A stretch of DNA of 64,000 nt from Platynereis dumerilii (Eukaryota > Annelida > Polychaeta > Phyllodocida > Nereididae). The notes beneath the pieces were generated by a model that saw nothing but the letters and a program-made list of their open reading frames with translations, was not told where the DNA came from and made no database searches. Each line of letters starts with the position of its first letter. Within the stretch, counting starts at the first letter, position 1. Shown one piece after another: positions 34,105-44,884 of the stretch. The stretch spans positions 9,845,439-9,909,438 of the forward strand of contig JAPTHN010000004.1 in assembly GCA_026936325.1 (NCBI GenBank), written 5' to 3'. The position numbers and the translations under genes were made by a program.

Positions 34105-34930
34105 CTGATTTCGTCTTGGACTCCTTTTCTTCTTCAGTGTTTACAGAATTGGTTCTGTCAATGTTCTCTGCATTGGTTCTATCAGTGTTCCATGTATTGA
34201 TTCTAACAGTAGTTCCCTCATTGGTTCTTGAGTTCGTTTCAACTGTAACACCATGACGCTTTTTGCAGGAGACATTGCAATTTTCAGAGCACCAGTCTTT
34301 TTTGCAGATCTGTATTCCATCCTGTGAACAGGTGTAGTGTCCGTTGTTGTCATCTGTTGCGAGGCAGTACTTGTCACAATTTTCTCCATAATAATCATTG
34401 CGGCATTCCTTGGTTCCATCAGATGAACAAGTGTATGTTCTAGTTGGAGTGCAGTACTTGTCACAATTTTCTCCATAATAATCATTGCGGCATTCCTTGG
34501 TTCCATCAGATGAACAAGTGTACTTTTGTTGCCCTGCAGTACTTGTCGCAATTGTTTCCATAATAATTTTCATGACATTTCTTGACTCCATCAGATAAAC
34601 AAGTGGATGTACTCGTTGCTCTGCAGAACTTGTCACAATTGTCACCATAGTAATTATCAAGACATACCTTGGTTCCTTCAGATGAACAAATGGTTGTATT
34701 TGATGCCATGCAGTGCTTGTCACAATTCTCGCCATAATAATTATTGCGACATTGTTTGGTCCCATCAGATGAACAAGTGGTTGTACTTGATTCCATGCAG
34801 TACTCACAATTTTCACCATAATGATCTCTTGCACATAGTTTGGTTCCATTAGACAAGCAAGTATGTATATTTTTCAAGTTGGCATTACAGTCGCAGTGTG
34901 GTCCATTCCAATTAAGATTACAAAATATTG
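34105..34930 (-). CDS. Receptor copy B, DSL-repeat exon (one apparent frame slip)
   Basis: The donor GTAAGT follows 34105. The acceptor is taken at 34930 (CGACATAG) because it gives phase 1, matching the end of exon 2; an alternative acceptor at 34947 does not. The protein starts AIFCNLNWNGPHCDC and continues with repeated YYGENCDKYC and TCSSDGTKEC segments. Each C-NYYG-C-YC plus TC-DG-C stretch is a DSL module. Half-modules are shared, so about seven DSL modules are chained, the last being CRNDYYGENCDKYCLATDD with NGHYTCSQDGIQICKKDW, the canonical DSL spacing. A Thr/Asn/Arg-rich stalk follows (RTNEGTTVRINTWNTDRTN). At about 34520-34533 the frame slips by one base (CRATKV then YTCSSDG), so this allele is mutated, mis-assembled or a pseudogene. 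DSL modules bind Notch in known ligands; that this one does is only inference. Confidence 0.75.
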
Positions 34931-35236
34931 CTATGTCGAGAGTAAACCTTAAAAGAAAAAAGATAACAGTGAGTTCTGAGTTGAAAAAGAAACAGTTCTC
35001 AGAGAAAATTCAACAGATAGACAAAAGCATGAGTGATATCCCAACAAGTACTTCACATTCAAATAACCTAGAATCAACATTATAAAAACGTCTAGAAATG
35101 GAAACTAATGTTTTTAAATGTTTATTTGCTCAGGTGGTAGTGCTACCGCTTAAGATCTGCAATACAACCCAACATATTTTCCTGAATCCCTTAATTCCCC
35201 TCAGGAAGATGCAAGCCCTTCCAGACCCTTCATTTC

Positions 35237-35345
35237 TCCTATCAGCATGCCTCATCGGTCCAACATCGGCTCGAAGCTGGTCCGATGCTGCTGACATCGG
35301 ACTGACGCTGGGCCGACGTTGGACCGCCGAGGCATGCTGATAGGG
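35237..35345. mobile_element. Short MITE, TCAGCATGCCTC ends
   Basis: About 109 bp with roughly 35-bp inverted ends CCTATCAGCATGCCTC and GAGGCATGCTGATAGG; the centre has GCTGGTCCGATGCT. A second copy in the opposite orientation lies at 44105-44213. Target duplication unclear. It sits in the intron between receptor exons 2 and 3. Confidence 0.8.
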
Positions 35346-35900
35346 ATATTATGCTCCCAACTCCATTCCCTCACTTCCCAGATCTCTCCCTCAAAAAGAA
35401 AATCACTTTAAACAAGCATACATATATATATATATATAGTATACAGAATCTCCACACATTAGAATGTATCTATATCTATCAGTCTGTCTGCCTGATAGAT
35501 GTAACAGTTTGACATGATTTATGTGAAATTACATGCAGCACAGAGCACAAGTTGTGTCCACCACTCCCTAGGTGGCAGACTGCACTAAACTGGGAGGAAT
35601 GACCCCTGGTGTGCAAATTAGACAAAATGGGGGCTTGACTCAAAACCAGAATAGCATGCTTTAAATTCTTCTGGGGAGTCTCAATGTGTTAACAATTGGT
35701 TGATTGAAAGTTAGATTTGACATCTTCCCACCACTTAATACATGCTAACCAAGTTTCACGCACATACATTGTGTGGTCTTTGTGATATTTGATGGATGCG
35801 ATTTATGGATATCAAAACTAAATTCCCTACAGCATAGCTGTTTAGGGATGATTAGCTTGAATATGGAGACTTAATCCAAGACCTGCTTTATTGTGGAAAG

Positions 35901-36008
35901 GTCATTGCACCGTTCATGTTTATGCAACTTTGAAAAAAATATTCTAATTTAAATGTCATTGGACCGTTCATGTTTATGCAACTTTGAAAAAAATATTCTA
36001 ATTTATCT
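35901..36008 (+). repeat. Two-copy 54-bp tandem repeat
   Basis: GTCATTG-ACCGTTCATG followed by TTTATGCAACTTTGAAAAAA occurs at 35901 and again at 35955 with almost no change. Intronic. Confidence 0.85.
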
Positions 36009-36180
36009 TAATAAATTCACTGTTGTCATTTTAGTAATAAGTGAATGCAAGGGAAGGCTGATGAGTGCAAAGGCATAGCCTCAAATTGGGTTTATATGAC
36101 ACTGTTTGTCTGTTATGGATTTGACTTAATTAGTACAGGCCCTGCTCTGAAAAAGGTCCCTCTTCAGGAGAGCAGGGGTA

Positions 36181-36371
36181 CACTCTTAAAAAATTCAGAC
36201 AAAATTGGTTTTTTAGATTCAAAATGGTTTTTTGAAAAACCAAATTTCAATGCAAAAAACCAACATGGATTTTTTTTTAAAAATCCATTTTGGTTTTGCA
36301 TTGAAATTTGGTTTTTCAAAAAACCATTTTGAATCTAAAAAACCAATTTTGTCGCGACATTTTTTAGAGTA
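36181..36371. mobile_element. Near-perfect palindromic MITE (TA target)
   Basis: 191 bp folding back on itself with arms of about 90 bp (for example CAAAATTGGTTTTTTAGATT on the left, its reverse complement on the right). Flanked by TA. Duplicated copy A has the uninterrupted site GGGGTACCCCAGGGTGAC at about 475-492. Ends are of the CACTCTTAA type, as at 23305-23518. Confidence 0.9.
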
Positions 36372-37146
36372 TACCCTGGGTGACTGCCAGAAAAATTCCA
36401 ATGCCATAATGCATTTCCCTAATCATCTTATATAACCATGCAGGTATCTGTAGTTGTTCAGAGGGGTGCAAAGTTTTCAACCGCAGATCATATTGCACCA
36501 TCAGAGACTGGATTTATCTGGTCCATCTTAAATTGAAATTGCACTGTACATAAGCCATGTGAATGTTATCAACCATTCAAGAAGTCATAATGAGTAGATA
36601 ATGTATTCCAGAACTTGACAGAATGGATTATTCAAGTTTTCATCCTCAAAAACTTAGATCTTCATGTTTTGTTTTGCATGAGAACCATACTGGAAGTAAA
36701 GTTGCAAAACGATCTGCTTCTGACGACCAAATTGGATGCCATCTTGAAAAACAGACATAATATTTTTAAGACTTCAATGAAAATGTAATAACTGAATTTA
36801 CCACTCCAAAAATACCCTACATAGTCAGTTTTGTTAGTTTCTGAAGCTAAGAAACGCATTATGATGTCATTAATGCAATTTCCATGGCGAAAACGATCTA
36901 AATCCCGTCTCCGACGGTGCAATATATGGTCAGTTGTAGCAAAAATTTGCTTCACTCTGGACACCTACAGGCACCAGAATGGTTTTACAATGCTTAGGGT
37001 AATGCATTGCGGCATTGGGATTTTTTTGGCAGGGGGGGTACACCTTGCCAATTTTTTCAAGACCCGGATTTTTTTTTTTCATTCTAATCTTTTATTTCTA
37101 AATCATGTGTTATGCAGAAAAAGTATTCTTCTGCAAAATGGCTCAC

Positions 37147-37179
37147 CTTCGACGATTGGAAATGTACCGAGCTGCTTCA
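37147..37179 (-). other. Candidate 33-nt micro-exon, receptor copy B
   Basis: Identical to 1444-1476. Phase 1 in and phase 1 out, donor GTGAGC; including or skipping it keeps the frame between exon 2 and the DSL exon. Confidence 0.25.
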
Positions 37180-37420
37180 CTGGTTGCATTAATTTTTATG
37201 CTGCCGAACAATTCATCCAAAACATTCCCAGAGTTTCTATCAGTCATAAGAACCTTCACTTGAAGATTACCCTGTAGCAAAACAAAAGTACCACAAAAAT
37301 GTCACTGAAAAAAACAGATACATTTCTGAATTTCACTGAAGTAATTAATGCATCATGTCAGTAGAAGCTGGCAGATGTCAGTGACCACTCCACTAGGCCT
37401 ATATATTTGGTTTTTTTCAC

Positions 37421-37628
37421 CTACCTTCCTGGGCTGTTCCATTTGATACTGAGTCCAAAATTTCAAATTTGGTTCGAAGGGTCCTTTTATTCTGCATTGA
37501 TTATAATTATTCGCAGTCCCATTTGCAAAATCCAGGCAAATTTTGAAGTTGTGTTCATGGCCATTGGTCAACTCGTGTCGTGGGTTTGTGTCCAAATATA
37601 TGCCAACGATGTATAAGGCAAGTATGGT
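37421..37628 (-). CDS. Receptor copy B, exon 2: MNNL-like region
   Basis: 208-nt exon, acceptor TTTTTCAG before 37628, donor GTGAAA after 37421, phase 0 in and phase 1 out. It reads TILALYIVGIYLDTNPRHEL, then NFKICLDFANGTANNYNQC and RIKGPFEPNLKFWTQYQ. Compared with copy A it lacks two codons and differs at about 22 of 69 residues, yet both Cys, ICLDFANGTANN, IKGPF and both splice sites are kept. The two Cys and the position before DSL modules suggest the N-terminal domain of Notch ligands, much shortened (the usual MNNL is about 70-80 residues plus a following beta region). Extracellular. Confidence 0.65.
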
Positions 37629-37821
37629 CTGAAAAATATGCGACCAATGAAGACTGAGGGTGAAACTAGTTTATCTGAGGATACAAAGTTAATGAGTACA
37701 AGGGGTAGCTTGTCATGAAAACCATTGGTTGGAACCGATGATTACCCGACACTTCGTAGCCTTTGAAAGATTGTAGTCAGTCTTTGTTTCATAAAGAATG
37801 CATCCCACGAATACTACTTAC

Positions 37822-37894
37822 CTTGCATGAACAAAAGATAATGGATGCCAGAAGTAGGATCTTCATCTTGAATTTACCTCTCAAAGGACTTATT
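37822..37894 (-). CDS. Receptor copy B, exon 1: signal peptide
   Basis: Same exon as 2124-2196 without a single change: acceptor TCATTTCAG, ATG at 37866, MKILLLASIIFCSCK, donor GTAAGT. It joins exon 2 in phase 0. Marks the protein for secretion. Confidence 0.7.
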
Positions 37895-37966
37895 CTGAAA
37901 TGATATTTTTAATAATTTTTAATAATTATGATATGACATCAAAGATTATGGCCACATACCATAATA

Positions 37967-38088
37967 TCAGAGAAGTTTTGCTGCATGTTTCCGTGTGACG
38001 TGTACGTGGGGGTTGCCATGATAACAATGAAGTAAGATAGCACTTGTACACGTGTACGTCACACGTGAATGTATAGCAAAACCTCTCT
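37967..38088. mobile_element. Short MITE inserted in the SINE of copy B
   Basis: About 122 bp with inverted ends AGAGAAGTTTTGCT and AGCAAAACCTCTCT, flanked by AATA. Copy A has the uninterrupted CATAATAGTTAGCATG. The centre contains ACGTGTACGTCACACGTG. Confidence 0.75.
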
Positions 38089-38772
38089 AATAGTTAGCAT
38101 GTCTGCCCTAAGTGAAAGGAATGCAGATTCAATTGCTAAACCACACCAGCATGATTGATTTTCTACCTGACTAAAAATCTGATTGTTTTTCAAAAAGATT
38201 CTAAATATCCCAAAATATGCGCTTCAAAGTTCTGATTTGAGTCACAAGGTTTTGCACTTTCACTTTTTGGAACAAATCGACATATAAGGTTTGGTGAAAT
38301 CATTCTGTTACCAGTGTGTTCCAGCTTCAAAAAACAGCAAACTGGCAAGGTGACCAATTGACAACATGTATTGGATATGGAAATAGTCATTCCACCAAAA
38401 ATCTAAAAATAGCTAAATTTTGACATACAAGGTTTTGCACTTTCACCATTGATCAGTTTTTATCCTACCACCAGGAAAAACTAGGTACAAATAAGGTGAT
38501 AGTGCTCTGTAGAGCAGACAGGCCCGTCACCAGGAAAAAGAGCCCTGGCCTCCCTAGTGTCACCGTTACCATGAAACTAACAATTTTCAGTCGAGGAAAA
38601 CTTCAAGGCCCCCCCCCCTTTTAAAACATCTAATAGTCACCTCCTCACTATCGATTGTAAATAGTAAATTTCTTTAATGCTGGTAGCAGTAGCAATTGAT
38701 TCTTTCTGCGGATAATAAAACATTACCAATTGTAATGATATCAGTATCATTTATAATAAAGATACCACTCAC

Positions 38773-38830
38773 CTCCATTTACATACATCCATCTTCACAT
38801 GCTGGGATACTTTGCTGCTTCACATTAGAA
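38773..38830 (-). other. Candidate 5' leader exon, receptor copy B
   Basis: Donor GTGAGT follows 38773 on the minus strand, as at 4475 in copy A. The tract to about 38845 is almost identical in both copies. No coding potential; the transcription start was not located, so the right boundary is approximate. Confidence 0.45.
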
Positions 38831-38975
38831 TTAAATCTTTTCATCAGCAAAATGTTTAGTTTCCTCATATTATTGAAATATTTCACCTTCCTTTTTGCAA
38901 CTAATTGACACTGCATGAAAAATTAATTTATGAGGAAAATCCCTGTCGAACATAATACGTTTATATCTTGTAAAT

Positions 38976-40291
38976 GCTATTCCTTGGTTGGTTCATGTAA
39001 ATATGTTTATTTTATCACATGATATTTCACGCATAGACCCTCGTAATTGTGGCGAGATCGCGAGGGTCATGTATCGGTATGACAATTCACTGGTCAAAGA
39101 TGATTTTGCTACCTGAGCGAAAATACCTCTACAAACCTAATTTGTGCTGATCGTAAATCTTATGTGTGAGAAACAAGACTTAGTCTTTGCCATTCCACAC
39201 ATTCAGTGACCAATTTTAGAATACTGTTGTATTGACAATTTGAAAACCCTAATTATTCCAGCATTTTGGTTAAGAGTATATAAGGTGCTATAGCTTGTGA
39301 TGAAAGCCAATTTATGGGCTGGTGAGGGTATATTTTGCCAAATTGCAAGTTTTGATAAATAATATTAGGGAAAGTTATGCTTTTCTTAATGCTGATTTTG
39401 AATGTTAATTTAAAAATCCTCAGGAGAATATATTTGCCCTAAGTCATGTCATATTACATTCCATCTCCAGTTGTTCTGAGTCTAAAGGGACTGCTTTGTA
39501 TATGTGAACCACACAAAAATTTGCAAATCTGGTAAGTTACTTCTGCGCTATTTGATTTCTTGAATGAAGTGTTGGCTTGAGTGGAACCATATTATGGAAA
39601 ATCAATTGACCCTTCCAACCTAGACTTTTTTTTGTCAAAGTTATCATATCTCATATTTTTCATCATTTATCAAATATTTTACATAAAAAATCTATTCATC
39701 ACACCAAATAAGTTAGATATATACCCAGAAATCATATTTTATCACCAGTTATAGCACATTTTAGCACTACAACTAGCTCTGATACAAGTATATGTTGCTC
39801 ATAAAGCATCAACTCTTGTCGTGTTCTATCAGTGTCCAGAGGCATATCTGGTAATTTTTTAGAGGGGTTTAGTAGAGGTCATGGTTGTATATGCTCCGGT
39901 TCTTGAATAGATATATGCCACAGACAGAACTGACAGTGTCACCAGGACCTCTGTGGTTTCCAGAGTGATAAACACTTCATGTTTTATCAATGCTGTTATC
40001 ATCAGCAGTTTAGGAATTGTTTGAAGTGCCTCTCTCAACTCAGGGGAAACGGACTACAACTAATTTTGTATATCCAAATTTGAATATACTGAACAGTTTT
40101 CTGAAAACCATCACGCTCAAGTACCAGGAGCTGTCTGATTAAGATATTTTAATTACATTATTTCAGCATCTAAAACTACTTTATTTCAATACTAAATCAT
40201 ACCTTGTTTCAAATTCTAGAGAGCAGAGCACATTTCTTTTAAATGGCTGTTTATTTGCCAAATTCAATATCGGCATAAAAATGCTCGAATA
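38976..40291. other. No gene seen; upstream region of receptor copy B
   Basis: AT-rich. A hairpin GACCCTCG...CGAGGGTC lies at about 39026-39073. Any promoter of copy B should be in its left part, but no TATA or initiator signal stands out. Confidence 0.4.
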
Positions 40292-41223
40292 GGGGAGAGC
40301 GGGGCCAGTTGAACCAAATTTTTGAAATTGCTCTCCTGTGTGCGTACCTTTACAGCTTTGAAGGAGAACAAAGATGGAAAAGTTAGTTTGAAAAGTTGTC
40401 TAAACATCCCAACTTTAGGTTTTGGCGTATATCTAACCACCGCCGACACATGATCCTCCAAAAAAAAAAAAAAAATGGTTCAACTGGCCCCACCCGTGGG
40501 GCCAGTTGAACCATCCATTGGGGCCAGTTGAACCATTGGATGGATGATGGGTGAAGTGTGGGGCTGCAGTCCTTTTTTTTGCTAACATGTTCAGCTAGGA
40601 CCATAGCATGTTTTGGGTAAATTTGACGTCTCACACATTTTTTTCTTTTCAAAGAATAGCCTAGGGCCAGTTGAACCAGTCGACGGTTAAAAATTAATAA
40701 TAAATTCATTTATTTATTTTAATCCATTGTAATGGGCCTATTAAAAAAAACGTTTTAGTGAATAGTACCTCTCACTGTAAGTGTATTTTGTTTAAAATTT
40801 GATAAAAAAAAAAAGTAATAAATTGCCATAAACTCCCCCGGTTCAACTGGCCCCGCCTGGACCTCCATGTATCTATATATAGCCTGGCTGCACCCTTTTT
40901 GTAGGAAACCATTTTAAGGAGGTGGGTTTCCATCTACATATAAACCATTAACATATGATGACATGACATCCCTGCAGACCAGGTATTTTAAATACTATGA
41001 AAGCTCCAATCTCAATGTGACAAACTCAGTTTTTCATGCTAAAAACGAAAAAAGTATGATAGTTTCATTACCATGTGTCTCAGAGCCAAAAGATGTACAT
41101 GGAAAAGATTAGCCTAATAAGGCCTAACACAAGGTTGTATGCATATTTCCTTGCATGCTCCACCCGGTGAAAAATCAAGGGTGGTTCAACTGGCCTGCCG
41201 GTTCAACTGGCCCCACTCTCCCC
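40292..41223. mobile_element. TA-target element, GGGGAGAG-GGGGCCAGTTG ends
   Basis: 932 bp flanked by TA; ends GGGGAGAGCGGGGCCAGTTG and CAACTGGCCCCACTCTCCCC. The core GGCCAGTTGAACCA is repeated several times inside, near both ends and in the middle. No intact transposase; the minus frame 40383-40709 is not recognised. Confidence 0.8.
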
Positions 41224-41339
41224 TAAGGTTCTTTTTTAACCAGTGCAACCGGCAAAATCACCAACACATGGTTTCCAGGACGCGATACGGGGGCCAATAC
41301 GAGCAATGCATGTGACTTATAATTATTTCATATAATGAT

Positions 41340-41942
41340 TTTCACCTGCTTTGGTTCAAAAAGGCTATTTATAACAAGCCAAAAGTATGATATTACACTA
41401 GCCACGTATGGTGCTTATCAGCCCTATCAGTTGATCTTTCTTTTTAGTTTCACTCTGCAACACTTGACTTGCAAATTGTTAGGTATTTCATTGCAACTGA
41501 GAAATCTTCTGTGGGTATTTTTAACTGACAATCAATGAAAAACAACTCTTATTTTTATCCCTAAATCTATAGCTTGTTAAATCCATGTCATTAAAATTGA
41601 AAAGGATGTGAAATTTCAAAAACATGTAATTTATACTATTATCAAATATAATCGATATTGATTCAGTTGCCACAAAGTATATATTTATACATATCCTGTT
41701 GTTCAACGTGAACCTACTCATTCTGCGTAATCACATATATATATCCAATCATACAATTTTTTATATTTATGTTTTCATATAATTTTCATCGAAGTTAATT
41801 TTCATTATTTGATTATTAGATAAATTGAGTTTGATATGAAAAATGATGTGAAACATTCAATAACTTTTAGAGTGAACTACAAAACTGCATCTCTGAATTT
41901 TAAAGTTAAATGCATCATCCATCCAACGATTCCAACATGATG
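41340..41942 (+). repeat. Intergenic segmental duplication, locus 2
   Basis: Partner of 22740-23304; it lacks the MITE found there at 23305-23518. Confidence 0.8.
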
Positions 41943-42129
41943 AGAGCAAAATAAGCTTACTTCATGATGCGGTCCTTTTTTCTGTGCACATTCTCGCTCA
42001 TCAAACAGAAGTTGTCAAATTAGGCTATATTTTTCATTTTTGCTGCAGAGATGCTAACAAAAACCGCAACCAGCCCACTTGTAGCGGGGCAGGTATGGAA
42101 AAATATAGTGCATTTATACATAGAAGCAT

Positions 42130-43323
42130 GAAACTTGGCGCACACTCAAAACATAGGCTGCGCAGCAGCAAACCTTCAGCGAATAACACCTTTAGAAGAT
42201 TACAATAATATCATAAAATTGGTGCGTTTAGGAAATTGCTTATAGATATGCAATAGCGGCTGAGTAGTGGCCTTCAATTATCTCTATTTGCCCGCTGCCC
42301 TGCCATCTCCCCATCTGCTTCCCAGGATTTGTAAAATCAGGGAAAGGCCTTATTAGACTAATTTACGCATATTATGGTATAGTTTCATGCGTGTACAAAG
42401 TACAGGTTATGAGCTGCTGGTTGAAAAGCAAAAAATATAACGCTGTTATAATTTTTTGAAGTTGTTGCAATGATTGATAAAGTGTTATATGCATCAAAAA
42501 GCACTGCTACATTGCATAGGGGATTTGTTTAGAAAATTGCATTACTGTGTATGCCAAAGTTTTGGCTCCGATATAAAAAAAATTATTTTAAATATTTTTT
42601 CTCAATATTACAAAAACTATAGAATAGCCATCTGTCTGACCATGAAAAGGCACATCTAGACCATATAAGCCATACGTGTACCAAACTTCATCCATGTATA
42701 TGGAATTGTGATCGGATGTTGGGCCAGAAACAAAACATTTTTTTTAAATTTTTTTTTCAATATTTGAAAAAGTATATAATATTTTCCATTAGACCTTTCA
42801 AAAGGCACAACTAGACCATATTGACCATATGTGTACCAAACTTTATCCATGTACATGCAATAGTGACCGAGTCTTAGCCCAAAAAACCAAAAAAATTTGT
42901 TTTTATATTTTTTCTCATTTTTTCAAAAAGTATAGAATATCTGTCAATGAGACCATCAAAAGGCACAACTAGACCATATAGGCCACATGTGTACCAAATT
43001 TCATCCCTGCAGATGCAATAATGACCGAGCCTTGGCCCGGAAACAAAAAAAAAAAAAATTGTATATTTTGTTAATTATTTCAAAAAGTATTTAAGATTTA
43101 TTCATCAGACCATCAAAAGGCACAACTAGACCATACAGGCTAGATGTGTACCAAATTTAATCCACGTACATTCAATAGAGGCCGAGTGCTGGGCCGGAAA
43201 CGATCTATCCGCCCGCCGCCCGACCGCCCGCCCACCCACCCGCCCGCCCGCCCGCCCGGCGGACGGACAGCATTTTTACCCAAGTGATTACAATACCTTC
43301 TTCGAACTTCGTTCGCTGAAGGT
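42130..43323 (+). repeat. Repeat element with ACCTTCAGCGAA inverted ends and tandem core
   Basis: ACCTTCAGCGAA at about 42173 and TTCGCTGAAGGT near 43312 are inverted. Between them are about five 120-130-bp units with CATCAAAAGGCACAACTAGA, GTACCAAATTTCATCC and CCGGAAAC, then a CCCGCCCGCC microsatellite-like run (43208-43262). The copy at 30240-31440 is partial. Superfamily unknown. Confidence 0.7.
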
Positions 43324-44578
43324 AAAAACATCTAAACAAACATGGATAGGGAGCCACTTCAGATTAGCTTGGGTGGCCACTGGCAGCCATTTTCCCAATG
43401 ACGGTCAATTCTTCCCTTTTGCCGCTTACTGTGTAGTTTCTACCAATAGAATACATGTCAATATTGTTTTTTTTTTGCTTCTCTAAGTATTCAGTACATT
43501 ACTATAACATTTTTTTGGTAGCATGGACTTTATTCAGGCTTTTTGGAATTTTTGTTAGAAATATTGATTCAAACTCCGGATTTCGCGTTACAGATGGTTG
43601 CACCAATTCTCTATAAATCTCAAAATAAGATACATATTTTAATTCCTTGTAAGAAGAGCTTTCAAATGAGTACCCGCATCAATGGGTTTCGTAGACTTGG
43701 TACGAAAATGAATGGAAAAAATGAAAATAAAATGTTTTTTGAAGATCTTGTTTTTTCTTTAATTTTGACAAAGAATTCATGGAAACTATTGATGCGACCA
43801 TTCATTTGAAAGCTCTTCTCACAAGGAATTCAAATATGTAGTCTGTTTAAAAATCAATTGAGATTCCATGAAACTATGGGAAACCGCGAAAATGATACAT
43901 TTTCTTCAACAGTTCTAATAAGATGGACCCTGACTACCCTAAAATTCCTCAGTTCTATTCAGAAATCAATTGATGATGTTTTTTAGATCTGTAGAAGGAA
44001 TAATGAGCACTGTTTTCACACTTTAAAACTATGGGCACTTCACAGAAAGCAGGAAAATGAGATAATTAGCCGCCACTTGCAAAATGGCTGCCACGGGTCA
44101 ACCACCCAGTCAGCATGCCTCGACGGTCCAACGTCGGCCCAGCGTTAATCCGATGTCAGTAGCATCGGACCAGCTTCGGCCGACATTGGACCGCCGAGGC
44201 ACTCTAATAGGGCAGGTCAAATCTGAAGTTGCTCCCTATCTAAATATTTTCGCAAGACGTTTTTGGACTGTGTGCCAAGTTTAATGCTTCTATGTGTAAA
44301 TGCACTATTACTCCCCTATTCATGACAAATCTTCACCGCTATTGGGTTTACATGTCAAGTACTTATCAACATTTTATGAAACATTTACATTAAAATAATT
44401 AAAGTAATGAAAAACGTATTAACAAGGAAATAATTTAAGGTAATGTATAATTCATCATATCTGCAATTCCATTTAAAAATAACTAAACATTTTTGCCTTC
44501 TTTTGTCATATGTACATTCGAGATAAATTTCACTGTGTTTAGAATGTTAAATTTGTTCATTATTATATTAAATTTAGA
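43324..44578. other. No gene seen; contains the MITE at 44105-44213
   Basis: AT-rich sequence with runs such as AGAAGAGCTTTCAAATGA (about 43650) and its inverted form TTTGAAAGCTCTTCTCA (about 43808), so a diverged inverted repeat may be present. No coding signal. Confidence 0.4.
44105..44213. mobile_element. Short MITE, second copy of the 35237-35345 family
   Basis: It matches 35237-35345 in reverse complement, with TCAGCATGCCTCGACGGTCC at the left end and GGACCGCCGAGGCACTC at the right. Confidence 0.8.
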
Positions 44579-44760
44579 TTATGTTGTGAGGGACTGCCCG
44601 GACTGGAAGTCCTGGACCTCAATGCCACGCATCAAATACTGATTTCTTGCATTTTTGTAGAAGGGATAATTAAAAAGAAAATGTGCCTCATCTTCAACAG
44701 AGTTGTCTTTGAATAATTTGCATGTGCTTTGATCAATCTCAAGACTCATCAAGGCTCCAG
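44579..44760 (-). mobile_element. LINE relic, C-terminal Cys/His region
   Basis: The minus-strand frame reads STCKLFKDNSVEDEAHFLFN and YPFYKNARNQYLM. The pattern C..........VEDE.HFL..C..Y...R is the zinc-knuckle-like end of many LINE ORF2 proteins (here the usual Cys before the last part is changed to Tyr/Asn context). Only this piece is left. Confidence 0.5.
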
Positions 44761-44884
44761 CGACCGCTTTCAATTTCCAGTGGCAGTTTGTCAAGGTCTT
44801 AGTTGTGCAAGTAATATAATATAGGTCTAATATGATAATGCCGCAAGCATAGGTGAGCCGGACCATTATAATAAAGACTGCCAA

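Larger units (their letters stand above)
36374..38975. repeat. Segmental duplication, copy B (partner 481-4797)
   Basis: Same content and order as copy A: leader exon, SINE, signal-peptide exon, MNNL-like exon and intronic flanks. Identity is patchy, almost complete around 36980-37200 and 37770-37910 and clearly lower at 37210-37770. Confidence 0.85.

Noticed and set aside
34607-34852. Plus-strand frame antisense to the DSL exon
   Set aside because: Shadow of the Cys-rich repeats; no independent support.
36045-36407. Plus and minus frames with KPNFNAK motifs
   Set aside because: Both strands read alike because the sequence is the palindromic MITE at 36181-36371.
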